Positions 1-13,600 of a DNA stretch of 64,000 nt are shown one piece after another. The stretch is from Strix aluco. Lineage: Eukaryota; Chordata; Aves; Strigiformes; Strigidae. The notes beneath the pieces were generated by a model. It did not search any database. It was not told where the DNA came from and saw nothing but the letters and a program-made list of their open reading frames with translations. The translations under genes were made by a program, and so were the position numbers. The stretch is taken from positions 11,138,325-11,202,324 of the forward strand of contig NC_133971.1 in assembly GCF_031877795.1 (NCBI RefSeq), in the 5' to 3' direction. Numbering within the stretch: position 1 is the stretch's first letter; the number at the start of each line of letters is the position of its first letter.

Positions 1-290
1 GGGATGAGTCTCTTTAACCAGGTAACAAGCGATAGGACAAGAGGTAATGGCCTCAAGTTGTGCCAGGGAAGGTTTAGACTGGATATTAGGAAGCATTTCT
101 TTACAGAACAGGTTGTTAGGCGTTGGAATGGGCTGCCCAGGGCAGTGGTGGAGTCCCCATCCCTGGAGGTGTTTAAGAGTCGGGTTGACATAGTGCTGAG
201 GGATATGGTGTAGTTGGGAACTGTCAATGTTAGGTTAATGGTTGGACTAGGTGATCTTCTAGGTCTTTTCCAACCTAGATGATTCTGTGA
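1..290 (+). mobile_element. CR1 LINE 3' end, cut by the window edge
   Basis: End of ORF2 plus 3' UTR of a CR1 retrotransposon. The frame at 4-213 contains the CR1 C-terminal motif ([20 protein letters not shown], then [15 protein letters not shown]), followed by the tail TTTTCCAACCTAGATGATTCTGTG. It lies in DEPDC1B intron 7, antisense to the gene. Confidence 0.9.
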
Positions 291-1505
291 TATACTGCCA
301 GTATTTTAAAGAAAATTGTTTAAGTATGAAGATGTAAAACAAACTAGGCAGTTTTGAAAGCCTGTATCCTCATGATTTCTTTGTGTAAATCTACTTTTGT
401 TAGTAAGGAAGGATTCCATATTAACACCTAATTTTTTTGTGAAAGAGACCAAAAAATGATTTTTTGACTTTTTGAAACAGTGCACGATTTCCTTTCATTT
501 TCACATAAACATTGGCATGAATTCTTTCTTCTCATTTTTACATCTGTGAAGTACTGCGAAATATAACTCTTAAAACCTGAAAGATGTGAAATACAGTGGA
601 AAAGCAAACAGAAAGAGAGCATGCAAGGAGAGGAAGAATTTGTAAAAATATTATCAAGACTATCTGTTATCTAAGAAAAAGAAGCAGAAAAGGAACTATA
701 TTCAGTTTGAAGCAAGATTGTCAACAAACAAGGTATACAAATTTTAAATTCCAGAAATAAAAGTGTTATTCTGAATTGTTTTTTCATCTCCATAATTTAT
801 TAAAAGCAATGTTGTTCCCATTTAAACAAGCTCAGAAAAGTGAAGTGCTACAAAGCATGCTTACTTTTCAACTCAGTTGTTCTTTTCTGAAACGCAGCCA
901 TAAAATGTAATCAAATATTTTCACATTTATTGTCTTTCAATGGGCCATCTATAGCTACAGGATAGGTGAATTTGGCATAGTGTGAACCCTTGAAAAGTTA
1001 TAGTTAATAACTAAACTATTGTTTCTTTAAAGCACTAGGTTAGTCAATGTCTTTTCTAAGTTTAAGCAATGAAGGATTTTAATTTCCTTCAGATGTCATA
1101 TTGCCAGGGTTAAAAACAGTCCTTACAGCCCTAATCCTTTTTAATCTACACTTCAGTCAAGCAATTTCTAAGAGTTTATGTGAGTTTTTAAGATGCTTAG
1201 CCATTTGTAAAAAAAGAAAAATCTCTTAAATTTCGTTAGGTGTGGCAGTGTTAAGCAATGAACAGAGGACTTTAAAAATTATAAAGACAACCAATGGAAG
1301 AGTTTTGAACTATTGTGATCAAAAAGACACAAGAATAAAACTGCCCTGTGATATGAAATAAATTTAAATATTAAACTGTTCTGTATGTAGAATGGACAGG
1401 ACAGGTCCTAAAGAAATAAGATGTGATACTCTTTGGGTATGGTAAATTAATTTCAGGAAGTTAATTCAGAAGAATAATTTTTTCATTATATCCCAAACTA
1501 CTTAC
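291..1505. other. DEPDC1B intron 7, non-repetitive part
   Basis: AT-rich sequence between the CR1 tail and exon 7. I searched both strands for the next DEPDC1B exon and found none; only short chance frames are present. Confidence 0.7.
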
Positions 1506-1646
1506 CTAACACACTAACAAAAACATCAAAAAAATGAAATGTGAGAAGAGGTTCTTTTGTCTGGCCAAAATAGTCCACTATAGTTTTGAAGACATCTCTT
1601 TCAAATCCTGAGTATGTAGGCTGCTTCAAATCTGAGCAGCTGGGCC
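1506..1646 (-). CDS. DEPDC1B: DEPDC1B coding exon 7
   Basis: 141 nt, acceptor CATTGTAG, donor TTAG then GTAAGT (phase 1). It encodes [20 protein letters not shown] and then [17 protein letters not shown], to residue 299. The polypyrimidine tract is almost pure T: on the plus strand 17 A (1655-1671), one C, then 10 A (1673-1682). Exon 8 onwards is not in the window. Confidence 0.95.
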
Positions 1647-4600
1647 CTACAATGAAAAAAAAAAAAAAAAACAAAAAAAAAACACCAAAGAAAATTGATT
1701 TGCAGCCACCAACTAGATCATTATTTTCTATTCCAGCCAATAAAAATGCAATGTCAAGGAGAAAAAAAAAAACCAACATATTTAGACTCATTCTTCAAAA
1801 TATAAGTGAAATTGTATTATCTGTTGAAGTGATCTATTTCCAACAGGCCTAGTGAAAACACACAGTAGAGGAAAAATATTAATAGAATAGTTAAACCTTA
1901 ATATATTTCATTGTAATAAACTGCACTGGCAGGAGAATATATGCTGGCTGATCTTTCCCAGTTTTGTTTAAGGCAATGATCAGAAAAAATAATGACTGTG
2001 AATATAAACAGGATTTGATAAAGCGGTAAAGGCACAGTCAGTTCAATTGATTTTTATGGGGGTTGTTTTTATGGGGGTTGTTTTTTTCCCCACCTCCTGA
2101 ATTTACTTACAATTTGCTAGACATTTCATTGCTGATAAAATCCAGTGAGGTAGTTCCTCTGCATGTAGGAAAAACAGAGAAAAATTAAAAGGAGAAAAAA
2201 ACTGAGAAAAATGTTAAACTGCAAGATAAAAGTGAAGCTGAAAATTCTTTAAGTTCCTCCTATATAGTAGATTGACTGATTGCAAAGGCAGGCTATGCCT
2301 TAATGTAGGATCTAGCTTGAATTACATCTATACTTTACTACCTCCAGTACTCAGTATCAACCAGTTATGCCCACTGCTTTTACAACTAAAATCAACAAAA
2401 TGGATCATACAGCAAATCCTTAACCTGCCCTACAAAAATCATCCAAACTAGTTCAAGATACACCTTCACTAGTTCATTACAGTGAAACATTCACTCTGCA
2501 CTGAAGATGATGAAAAGCACTCATACATTCAGTTCTGTGATTTCTGCAAGGAGGAAGTTAATATCTTGAGGTGCTCAAACTGTCTTTAAAATGAACATGT
2601 GTATGCTCTGGAGAGAAGGTTTCGTTCACAAACCAAACCAGGTTCCAATCTCATATTTCTCTTCTCTACAAATCTTGCAGTAAACATGGTAGCAACAATA
2701 TTGTGACATATCACAGTAACAAAGATGCTTTACTTCCTCCCTGATGTGCAAAGCAGTTTTAAACTTGGCACTAGTTTCAAAATACATTGACTGAAAGCTC
2801 AAAACTGAGAAATTTTAAGCATCAATCAGTGTACAGCTTGATTCTTCCTCAATTTTTAATACACATTTTGTTCATGTAAAGTCTCCAGTTCAAGCAGTTA
2901 AGGGCTGGGCTGACAAAGTCAGCTTGAAGTGAATAATATCCCTGTCTCTATAAATTAAAAGTTGCTGCTCTTTTACCTTCATCTATCAACCCTGCTAAAG
3001 CAGGAATATGTTTAAGAGAGTAAATGTGGAATAAACACTGATTCTTACTATTGGGATGTCAGAGGACAACAATGGCATACTTTGTAAAAACTCTAGTATA
3101 GATGTGGTCATATGAGTATAAAGGTGGTACATGTTAGTATGTGTTAGAACTAATACTTTTTTTAATACTAGTAAACTACAGTATAAAAAAGTTAAACGAA
3201 AACTTCTAAAATACTCACTTGATTTGTCTTCTAAAGTGACAATGCCTTGTTTATTGACATTGTATGCATTTTGGACTATATGCTTTGAATTCACAAGTTT
3301 TGTGTCTAACACTTCATCCAGAGAGTCCAAACCCAAAACCTTTTGTAATCTGTAAAAATACATAAACACATAGTTCATACATCATCTAATCTGAAAAAGG
3401 CAAACAAGTAGTATTAGGACAGATACAATTCTGAAAAAGAGACTTCTCTATTTCATAGAATCATAGAATATCTCAAGTTGGAAGGGACCCATAAGGATCA
3501 TTAAGTCTAACTCCCTTCTCCTTGCAGGACTACCTAAAACTAAACCATATGACTAAGAATGTCATTCAGATGCTCCTTGAATTCTGACAGGCTTGATGCT
3601 GTGACCACTTCCCTGGGGAGCCTGTTCCAGTGACTGACCACCCCCTCAGTGAAGAACTAATGTCCAGTATGAACTTTCCCTGACACAGTTTCATTCCATT
3701 TCCTCAGGTCCTATTGCTGGTCACCAAAAAGAGATCAGCACCTTTCCCTCTGCTCCTCCCCTTAAGGAAGTCGTAGACTACAATGAGGTCACCCCTCAGG
3801 CTTCTCCAAGCTGAACAAACTAAGTGACCTCAGCTGCTCTTCCTAAGTCTTGCCCTCAAGACATTTCACCATCTTGGTCGCCCTCCTCTGGACACACTCT
3901 AACAGTTTGATGTCCTTATATTGAGGTGCCCCAAGGTGCACACAGTACTCGAGGTGGGGCTGTACCAGTGCAGTGTAGAGTGGAACAATCACATCCCTCA
4001 ACCAGCCAGCTATGCTGTGCTTGATGCACCTCAGGACATGGTCAGCCCTTTGGGCTGCCAGGGCACTCTGTTGACTCATATTCAATTTGCCTTCAACCCA
4101 AACCCCCAGATCTCTTTCTGCAGAGCTGGTCTCCAGCTTCTCATCTCCCAGTTTGTATGTATATCCAGGGTTACCCCATCCCAAGTGCAGAATCTGACAC
4201 TTGCTCTTGTTAAATTTCATACAGTTGGTGATTGGCCAGCTCTCTAGTCTATCTACATCTCCCTGTGAGGCCTCTCTACCCTCGAGGGAATCCACAGCTC
4301 CTCCTAATACAGTATCATCAGCAAACTTACTCAATACACATTCGATTCCTGCATCCAGATCATTTGAGCCCTGGGGAACACCACTAGTGACTGGTGTGCC
4401 TGATGTAACCCCATTTACTATAACCCTTTGAGTCCAACCCTTCAGCCAATTGCTCACTCAACATCTTATGGACTTGTCTAGCTGTGTGCTGGACAGTTTA
4501 TCTAGGATACTCTGAGAGACACTATCAGGAGCTTTGCTAAAATCCAAAAACCCCACATCTACTGGCTTCCCTTGGTCAACTAGATAGGTGACCATGTCAT

Positions 4601-7600
4601 AAAAGGAAATTAAGTTGGTTAAGGAAAACTTTTCCCTTGTGAACCCATGCTGGCTATGACCAATGACTGCATTGTCTCTCAAGTGTTTTTCAGTAACTCC
4701 CAGAATAATCTTCTCCATAATTTTACCAGGCATTGAAGCAAGACAGACAGGCCTGTAATTACCAGGGTATTCCTCCTTACCCTTCTTGAAAATTGGGACA
4801 ACATTTGCCAGCTTCTAGTCAACTGGGACCTCTCCAGACCACCAGGACTGTAGAAAAAAAACGTAGAGAGGTCCCATGATGACATCAGCCAGCTTTTTCG
4901 GTACCCTGGGATGAACCCCATTAGGCCCCATAGATTTAGCACATCCAGCTGGAGTGGCAAGTCTCAAGCAAGTTCAGAGGTCAGCTGGGAGTTTATCATC
5001 CTCTCAGTCACAGTCTTCAAACACAGGGCTCCAGGAGTCCCATAGCCCATCATCAGTGTTGAATACAGAGGTGTAGAAGGCATTAAATGTCTCCACTTTG
5101 TCTACATCCCTATTTCTGAGGTGACTGACTTTGTCAAGAAATGGACCAATGTTATCTCAGAGTCTCTTCTTGCTATTAACATATTTTTAAAAGCCCATTT
5201 TGTTGTCCTTCACAGTGCTGGCCAGCTTGAACTCTAACAAGCTCTAGCTGCATGAATTTTCTCCCTACAGTGGTGAACAGGCTCTCTGTAGTCCTCCTAA
5301 GTCACCTGTCCTTGCTTCCATAGTCTGTATGCTTTCTTCTTCTGCCTAAATTCTAGGAGAAGATCTCTACTCAGCCAAGCCACTCTTCTGCCCTGCTTGT
5401 TTGACTTCCAACACTTTGGAATTGCCTGCTCCTGTGCTCTTAAGAGATGGCTGTTAAAAAGTGACCAGCATTCACGGACCCCAATACCTTCAAAAGCAGA
5501 TTCCCAGGGAACCTTACTAACTAGCTCCTTCAGCAGCCTGAAGTCTGCTCTCCCCAAATCGAGGGTCGATGTTTTGCTGGCAGTTTTTCTCCTGTTGCCA
5601 ATGATTTCAAACTCAACTACTTCATGGTCACTGTGACCAAGACAGCCACGAATCACCACTTAGTCCACAAGTCCATCTGTTTACAAATAAAAAATCTAGG
5701 AGGGCACCTTTCCTTGTCAGCTCCCTTACTACCGGCACCAAGAAGTAATCTTCAACACACTTCAGAAATTTCCTGGACCTGTTTGTCAGCTGTATGATAT
5801 TCCATTGATGTCTGGGCAATTAAAATCACCCGTAAGGACAAGGGCAGTTCATCTAGAGATACCCCTTAATTCCTTGTAGAATAATTCATTGGTTTCCTCA
5901 TCCTGGCTGGGTGGTCACTAGTAGACTCCCACAACAACGTCCACTTTATTTGCTTTCCCATTCATCCTTAACCGGAGGCTCTCAATCACTTTGTCGCCAA
6001 CTGTAAACGCCATACAATCCAACCCCTCCTTTACATACAGTGCCACCCACCGCCTCGCTGGCCCTGTCTATCCTTCTTGAAGACCCTATAAATATCCACC
6101 ATGGCACCCCAGACACAGGACTCATCCCATCAGGTTTCACTTATGCCAATGATGTTGTAGCTCTGGGACTGTGCCAAAGCTTCTAGCTCCTCTTTCTTAT
6201 TCCTCATGCTGTGCACACTAGTATAAAGACATTTCAAATGTGCTCCAGTGTACTCAGCACATCATGGAGCATGACAGAAGGACCTTGCTAGTCCCTCAAA
6301 CATCGGTATGCTGCCCCCAGGCTTATCTCTACAAGCCTGGTTTTATCCCTTTCCACCTTTAAATCTAGTTTAAAACTCCTTAAATGAGCCCTGCTAACTC
6401 CTGCGCAAAGGTCCTTTTCCCTCTTTGACACAGGTGTACCCCATCTGTCACCAGAAGGCCTGGTGTTGTATAGACCAACCTGTGATCAAAAAGCCAACAT
6501 TCTGCTGGTGACACCAGTCTTGGAGCCACATATTGATCTGTTGGTTCTTCTTGTTTCTTCCCTCATCATTCCCTGTAACTGGAAGGACACAGAACACTAC
6601 CTGTCCTTCTGATCCCTTAACCAGTCATCCCAAGGCCCTGAAGTCTCTCTTTATTGCCCTTGGACTTCTTACTGGAACTTCATCGCTGCCTAAATGAAAA
6701 GTCAATAACAGATAATAATCTGGCTGTACCAGGGTAGGAAGTTTTCTCTTTGCATCTTTAACCCAGGCCCCAGGGAGGCAGCGGACTTCCCTAAGAAGTA
6801 GGTCTTATCTGCATATTGGGCCTTCTGTTCCCCTCAGAAGAGAGTCTCCTATGACAGTGTGCCATCTTTTTTTCTTTATGGAAGTGGTTTTGATGCAGGG
6901 TGTAGGCCTACTTAACCTTGGTGATACCTCCAACCTAGATGAGCCATTGTCTTCATCATTGTTTGGTCCCACTTGCAGAGCCTCATAACTATTATGCAAA
7001 GGCACCTGGGAAGGTGGGGTAGTCACAGAGGATATAGATGTGTCCGTTGCTCCGGGCAGGAACTTGTTTTCATTGTCCTCTGTCTCTTTAGTCACCATGT
7101 TCAGCCAGACAGAGGGAGGATATGGAATCCTTCGTACCATGCGTCCTGTCCACCTTCCAGGCCTGTCCCAGGGAAGGTAGGGTGCGGTTCCAGTAATCTG
7201 TCTCTCTCTCCAACTCCCTGATACTCCTCAGTCTACTCACCTCCTCCTTGAGCTCTGTCACTAAGCAGAGGAGTTCTGCCTGGGCGCACCTCCCACAGCT
7301 GTGCTTGCTGCTGCTGTCCAGTACTGGCCTAAGAACAGGGCCCACCCTGCCGTCTGGCACCTGGGTGTCAGCATGTTCCCACTGGAGCTCTGTCTGGGCA
7401 GCCACATCAGTTGTGGTGGATGCAGAGTTTAGAGAGAAAATGTGTTTTTGCTGTGCAGATACCACCGCTCCCTGGTTGAGATGGCAGTTCTACACTGCCC
7501 TCCCTGTGCACCCTTCCACGCAAACTGCCATGCAAGCTGCTGCACCGTGCCTTGTTTGCCTGCCCTAGTTGCTAGCACTCCATAGGGGCTTCTTTTAAAC

Positions 7601-10600
7601 TGGTCAGGGGTGGACGGGGGTTGGCCACCATTGCTCCTGGCCCTACCCAGGTCTTGTCAGCCGCTGTTGTGTGAGCTGTGGGCTCCCAGCAGGTCTCTCG
7701 GCTCCCTTGATGTTTCCCCAGTTAAGGAAACCCCATTTTGAACCGTGCTAGATTACTCTGCTGCAGATCATGCCAGCATTGGAGCTGCTTGCCTCAGCAT
7801 CAAGTTTATTACATGGAGATAATGTGCTAGGTTTAGCCGAAAGTAACATAACACCCATTTTTAAAAAGGGAAATAAAGAGAACCTGGGGAACTACAGACC
7901 GGTTAGCCTCACTTCTGTGCCCAGGAAGATCATGAAGCAGATCCTCCTGGAAGTGATGCTAGGGCACATGGAAAATAAGCAGGTGATTGGCATGGCTTCA
8001 CAAAGGGCAAATCATGCCTGACAAATTTGGTGGCCTTCTATAACAGGGTTACAGCGTTGGTGGATAAGGGAAGAGCAACTGACATCATCTACCTGGACTT
8101 GTGCAAAGCATTTGACACTGTTCCATATGACATCCTTGTCTCTGAATTGGAGACACATGGATTTGACAGATGGACAACTCGGTGCATAAGGAATCGGCTG
8201 GATGGTCGCACTCAAAGAGTTGTGGTCAACAGCTCAATGTCCAGGTGAAGAGCAGTGACGAGTGGCATTCCTCAGAGGTTGGTGTTGGGAGCAGTGCTGT
8301 TTAACATCTTTATTGGCGACATGGACAGTGGGATCAAGTGCACCCTCAGCAGTTTGCTGACGACACCAAGCTGTGTGGTGCGGTTGACACGCTGGAGGGA
8401 AGGGATGTGCCATCCAGAGGGACCTGGACAGGCTTGAGAGGTGGGCCTGTGCAAACCTCATGAAGTTCAACAAGGCCAAGTGTAAGGTCCTGCACATGGG
8501 TCAGGGCAATCTCAAGCACAAATACAGGCTGGGCAATGAGTGGATTGAGAGCAGCTCTGTAAAGAAGGATGTGAGAGTAGTAGTGGATGGAAAAACTGAC
8601 TATGAGCCAGCAATGTGTGCTCGCAGCCCAGAAAGCCAACAGTATCCTGGGCTGCATCAAAAGAGTTTGGCCAGCAGGATGAGGGAGGTGATTGTCCCCC
8701 TCTACTCTGGTCTTGTGCCTGCAGTACTGTACTCGCCTCTGGGGCCTCCAACATAAGAAGGACATGGACCTGCTCAAGCGAGTCCAGAGGGCCACAAAGA
8801 TAATGGGGGGCCTGTAGCACCTTCCTTATGAGGACAGGCTGAGAAGGTGGGGTTGCTCAGCCTGGAGAAGGCTCTGGGGAGAACTTACAGTGGCCTTCCA
8901 GTACTTAAATGGGGCTACAGGAAAGATGGGGAGGGACTGTTTGTCAGGGAGTGTAGTGATCGGATAAGGAGTAATGGTTTTGAACTGAAAGAGGGTAGAT
9001 TAGATCTAAGGAAGAAATTCTTTACTGTGAGGGTGGTGAGACACTGGAACAGGTTGCCCAGAGAGGCTGTGGCTGCACCCTCCCTGGAAGTGTCCAAGGC
9101 CAGGTTGGACGGGGCTTTGAGCAACCTGGTCTAGTGGAAGGTGTCCCTGCCCATGGCAGGGGGGTAGGAACTAGATGGTCTTTAAGGTCCCTTCCAACCC
9201 AAACCATTCTATGATTCGTAAGGCCTCAACTGTACTGTAAAAATATCTATTATTTTTTTTCTCCTGTATAAACAGTCTAAAGCAATGCCTTTAACTTTGC
9301 ATAGGATATTCCTTTTGGAAATAGTAAAGAATATCTGAATCTCAGAGCCTTCAGCACTCAATTAGCTACTCCATTTCTTATCTCATACAAAGTATTGTAC
9401 TTGTCATTGAAAGGTTCATGTTATCACACTTCTGTAGAAGTGCTTCTATTTCATAGCTATGGCAGTTTGCTCCCTTCCCCAACCCTGCTTAAACTATAAC
9501 CACCAGTGGCTATTGTAATCCAGCTTACTCTGGACTTCGGGTGACAGATAGCAACATAGTAGCCAAGGGCTCTCTGGAATGGTGAGCCAGACATTTTGCC
9601 GGCATGCAAGTATGACTACAAGTCAATCATCTTACTCCATAAATGCTGGACAGCCCAGGGCCCGTTGAACTCTCCTACACAGCAGTGGGCTGCACGCCAG
9701 CATCTCCCCTTGAGGAGGGACACCTCTCAAGGTTGCTCCTCAAGCTTGCAAGTCCTTGCTGCAACAGATTCTCATTAAGTGATTAATAACATGCTAAACT
9801 TTGAAGTGATAACTATGTGTTATAAAGGATTGATTGTGCATATATAATCCTTTAGACATAAACATTTGACCAAGTCTGGGACTAGGAGTGGATCCAGCTG
9901 TGCCTAGATTCCTCTCTGAGGAGGAGTTTAGGATGCAAGTGGGTCCTTTCTGAACTTCATGAGTCAATGGGAGGGTCTCCCTGACAGTTTTGTCTGACCC
10001 TGTCCTCTATGCTACAAATAATCTAGTGTACCTTGTCATCTAATCTTGTTAAACGACTGTCACATTTACCATTGAACTTTGTTAACTCACTACTTTATAT
10101 CAATAAAATATAGTTGCTTCTCTCTTATGAGTGAAGTGCACAACTCCATCTGTGACCATAGCAACAAGAAAAAAAGAGAATGAGGAAAGAAGTGATTAAA
10201 CAAGACAAAGCCCACACAACAAAAGGACTTGTATAACACAACAGGAAAAAGTCAAAAGGTATTAAACACTGTAAAGTTTCTTTGCAAACTTTATTTGCTG
10301 AATTCATTAGTTGAATAACAAGCAGTATAGTTAGTCTAGCCACTGTGGCTTTTATGGCAATGATTAAAAGTGAGCAGGTGAAATTACAAGCATTACCAGA
10401 GAAGACAGACAAAACCATTACCGACTACACAGTTTTATAATAGCAGCAAATGACTCACAAGTATACTCACCGTGACAAAGTCATGGATTTCCATATCTCT
10501 TCTATATTTCTTTGTGTTAGCTCTCTGCGGAACACAAGTTTGCATGCTGGTACTTCCCCTATAGCTATACTGTGTCTCTTGTACCACATCTCAGAGTTCT

Positions 10601-13600
10601 GAAATCAGAAAAAACACTCCTCGTTAACTGGTGACTTTGCAAGTATTAAATAATATAATACATTTAAAGCACAGCATGCTCTTTATTATAAGTATTTTAA
10701 ATATTCTTAAATTCCAGTAGAGTTTCCAGAATACAAATGATTGTTTAGGTTTCACAGACGTGCAGCATCTTTTGTCAGCTACGTAACTTGTCCAAAGGTG
10801 AAAAATTATGTGTCAGAAGAACCATTACAGATCAGGAGTCAGTGATCTCTAGTCATAAGTTCAGATCTTCTTCATGATTAAAATCAGTTCAACTCACTTG
10901 TTTTCAACTACCACTCTAAGATTAAACATCTGCTTATGGAAAAATTATTGGATAATTATTAGATGAGATAAAGACTTACATTCATCTTTGTTCAGCATAT
11001 ACTGATGATAACTAAACAGTAAGTTCACTAGCAGGTTCTATACATGAAGAAAGTAAAAGCAAATAGCTACAGCTGAAGACAACCATCAGATCTGGTCCAC
11101 CATTATAACAATAAAGCAGAGAATGCAAGAGACTATCCTTTACTCAACCTTCACATCGAAGCTTGATGCTTGAAGATTATCATCAGCGTGTGGATGGGTG
11201 GACATACAATACAGTCTGTCAGCAGTGTTCTTTTCAAGGCAAAACTCCTAATCATTCCCAGTTCTTTGATTTACATCACAGAGCAGCCCTAAAGCACTTT
11301 AACAGTATTACTTGTGATCACAACCAAACCACAAAATGCACTCCAGGAATGCACTTAGTTACTCCAAATACTAATCATCTGTCAATCTATGACACTAGAT
11401 TAGAGCTAGTTTGAAAAAAATAGCACCCTCTGAAATTAGTATCTGGTCTTCCACATCAGTATTTCACTACACAGACCCTTGCCAATCAATCCACACACCG
11501 CCAGGAAGTCCTCTGATGCTGAAGCAATTTAAGGTGCCCACATTTTCAGCTACCTATGTACTTCACCATTTCAGTGGAAGATACACCTTTCTATAAAGGA
11601 GCCAGCAGAAAGAAGCTTATTCCTTTGCCTCAGTTGCTTCAATTTACAGTCCACTGTATTAACCAAAACTGCTAATGCAAGAGATTTTGAGCTATGCCAG
11701 ACTGTATGCTGTTGCATCTGAGTCAGAGTTAGAAAAGGACTGCCTATATACATCTGACCAAGAAATCCAAGGCTACTGTCTTGCACTGATAAGTATTAAC
11801 AAAAAGGCAAAAACTATCAAAGAAGTCCCAAGAGTTCACAAAATATGAGAACATTCACATACCAGATGCACTGGAGGAAGGGTTTAGAATATGCATAACT
11901 TCAGAAGCCTAGGCTTCTGAATGTCCAAGTGGCAAGAGTGGATACAGTTTTGGTTTACTAATAAAAGCAACCATTTTTTCAACAACTTTACAAAGGCTGG
12001 ATCAATGCAGGTAAGTATGGGGCAGGAGGATTATCTAAACTTACAATGTGTAACAATGAAATCAAGACCACTTCTCCTTAGCCACAACATATTCCTTACA
12101 AAAAAGGAAACTGAATCACGAACAAGCTCATAGTATCTAGGAGGAAGTAATACTGTATATATTCTGCTACATGAAGTGTCTGAATAAGAGTTACAGTGTA
12201 AGTGACAGTAAAGTAACAATTTTGTCTTGCATAATAAATGCCCTGTTGGAATTTGGGCAAACTGCAATGCAAGCATACCAGCAAATACAGACATGCAAAT
12301 ACAGACATGCTGAATTTAGGATGCTTGGGACATCATAATTTGTAGCAGAAAGAACACACAAAGCCAACATCCCCAGCAAATCATTAAGAACAACTTTACT
12401 TCATGTAAGTTTAAAATAAAAGCATTTTGCATTTAATAACCAAGTATTTTGTGCCAAAGAGTTTGTTAGTTCAGTTTTGCTTTCCAAATATGCTTATGTC
12501 TGGGGAAATGAAAACTGGACATCTTACCATCATGACTGATTTCACTGGGATGTGTTCTTGCGAAGTGCCAGCCTTCGGTTCATTCCAGTCTGGAAATTTA
12601 ATTACTTCCTTTCCACATGAAGGTTTCTTTGGATATGACTTCAGCGGTGAGGAAGGAGGAAATCTACAATTAGAAAATATTTGTAATGTCTCTGAACTCC
12701 AGCCTATTCCATATTTACCAGCGCGAAACTGTAGTAGGCTTTCACATGCAAAAATACAAATAATGTCTTAGACATTCACGGTGCGACTTAGTTGCCTGAA
12801 GACTGGTGTTGAGTGACACATAAAGCATCCTAAGGTGCCTTGTTTGGCCTCCCTCTGCTGCTCCAGAACAGTTCAGGTCCTTTGTACCTCCCATGACATA
12901 GCTAAGCCTTGGGTGAATGTCTGATATCCCAGTGCATCTCAGATAGCACCAGCTGCCTGTGCATAGACAACTGACTCAGATCTTCATTAGAATATGTTGA
13001 TTCCACTGAAAAAGCTGTGGGTAGATTTTCCCCATGTCAAGTGCACTCCTAGCATGCATCTCCAAAAGCAAAGCTACATAACTAAGTCACTTGGCTAATG
13101 CTTGGATTTAATTAGTGCGCATGCAAGTGTCTACACAAAGTTTTGTCCACATTACCATGATCTTCTGTGTTTATATGCTTTCTACCCGAAGATCATACCC
13201 TGCAGTTTTTTTCTGGAGTGTTTTTCCAGCTGATTGTGCAGGAAATTCACTCACTTTCTAAGGCATTTCAAGAAGTGCCTTGAAGAAACTACCAGAAATA
13301 AACCCTAAGCTAGCCCTTGCAGAAAACAAGAAAAATAATCTATTCCACATCACATTCATCTCAGTCACATCTCCAGCTTGACCAGAATTAAATTACTGCC
13401 AAACCTAGGTCCGAGCATGTGCAAAGGAATTAATGGCAGCACATCAGAAAGACAAATCAGTTTGATGGCAACATATCATCAGACTAGCCCAGGTAAGATC
13501 TTGTTTACCTGCATTCCTAGGTTTTAGATGCTGAGATTCCTGATGCTTTAAGAAATGGCTTCAGCCTTTTAATCAGAATGTAAAAGACAGTTATGTCTGC

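Larger units (their letters stand above)
3454..7660 (-). mobile_element. Nearly full-length degenerate CR1 LINE
   Basis: The minus-strand 3' end at 3454 carries two copies of ATTCTATG. Reading away from it one meets ORF2 reverse transcriptase with the FADD box (about 3900-4960), the APE-type endonuclease with a GHSDHE motif (near 5630) and more endonuclease sequence to about 6200, then ORF1 (about 6250-7465: [39 protein letters not shown]), then GC-rich 5' sequence. Total is about 4.2 kb, close to a full CR1 (about 4.5 kb), whereas most avian copies are truncated to a few hundred bases. Many stops and frameshifts make it inactive. It is inserted in DEPDC1B intron 4 in sense orientation. The 5' boundary is uncertain (7600-7740). 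Confidence 0.9.

Noticed and set aside
4-213. 69-codon frame at the left edge as a small gene
   Set aside because: It is the C-terminal ORF2 remnant of a CR1 element.
1-1505. DEPDC1B exon 8
   Set aside because: No sequence matching the segment after FVSVLG was found on the minus strand, so it lies outside the window.
3843-4457. 204-codon reverse-transcriptase frame as a host gene
   Set aside because: It is part of a dead CR1 with upstream frameshifts and a CR1 3' tail directly following.
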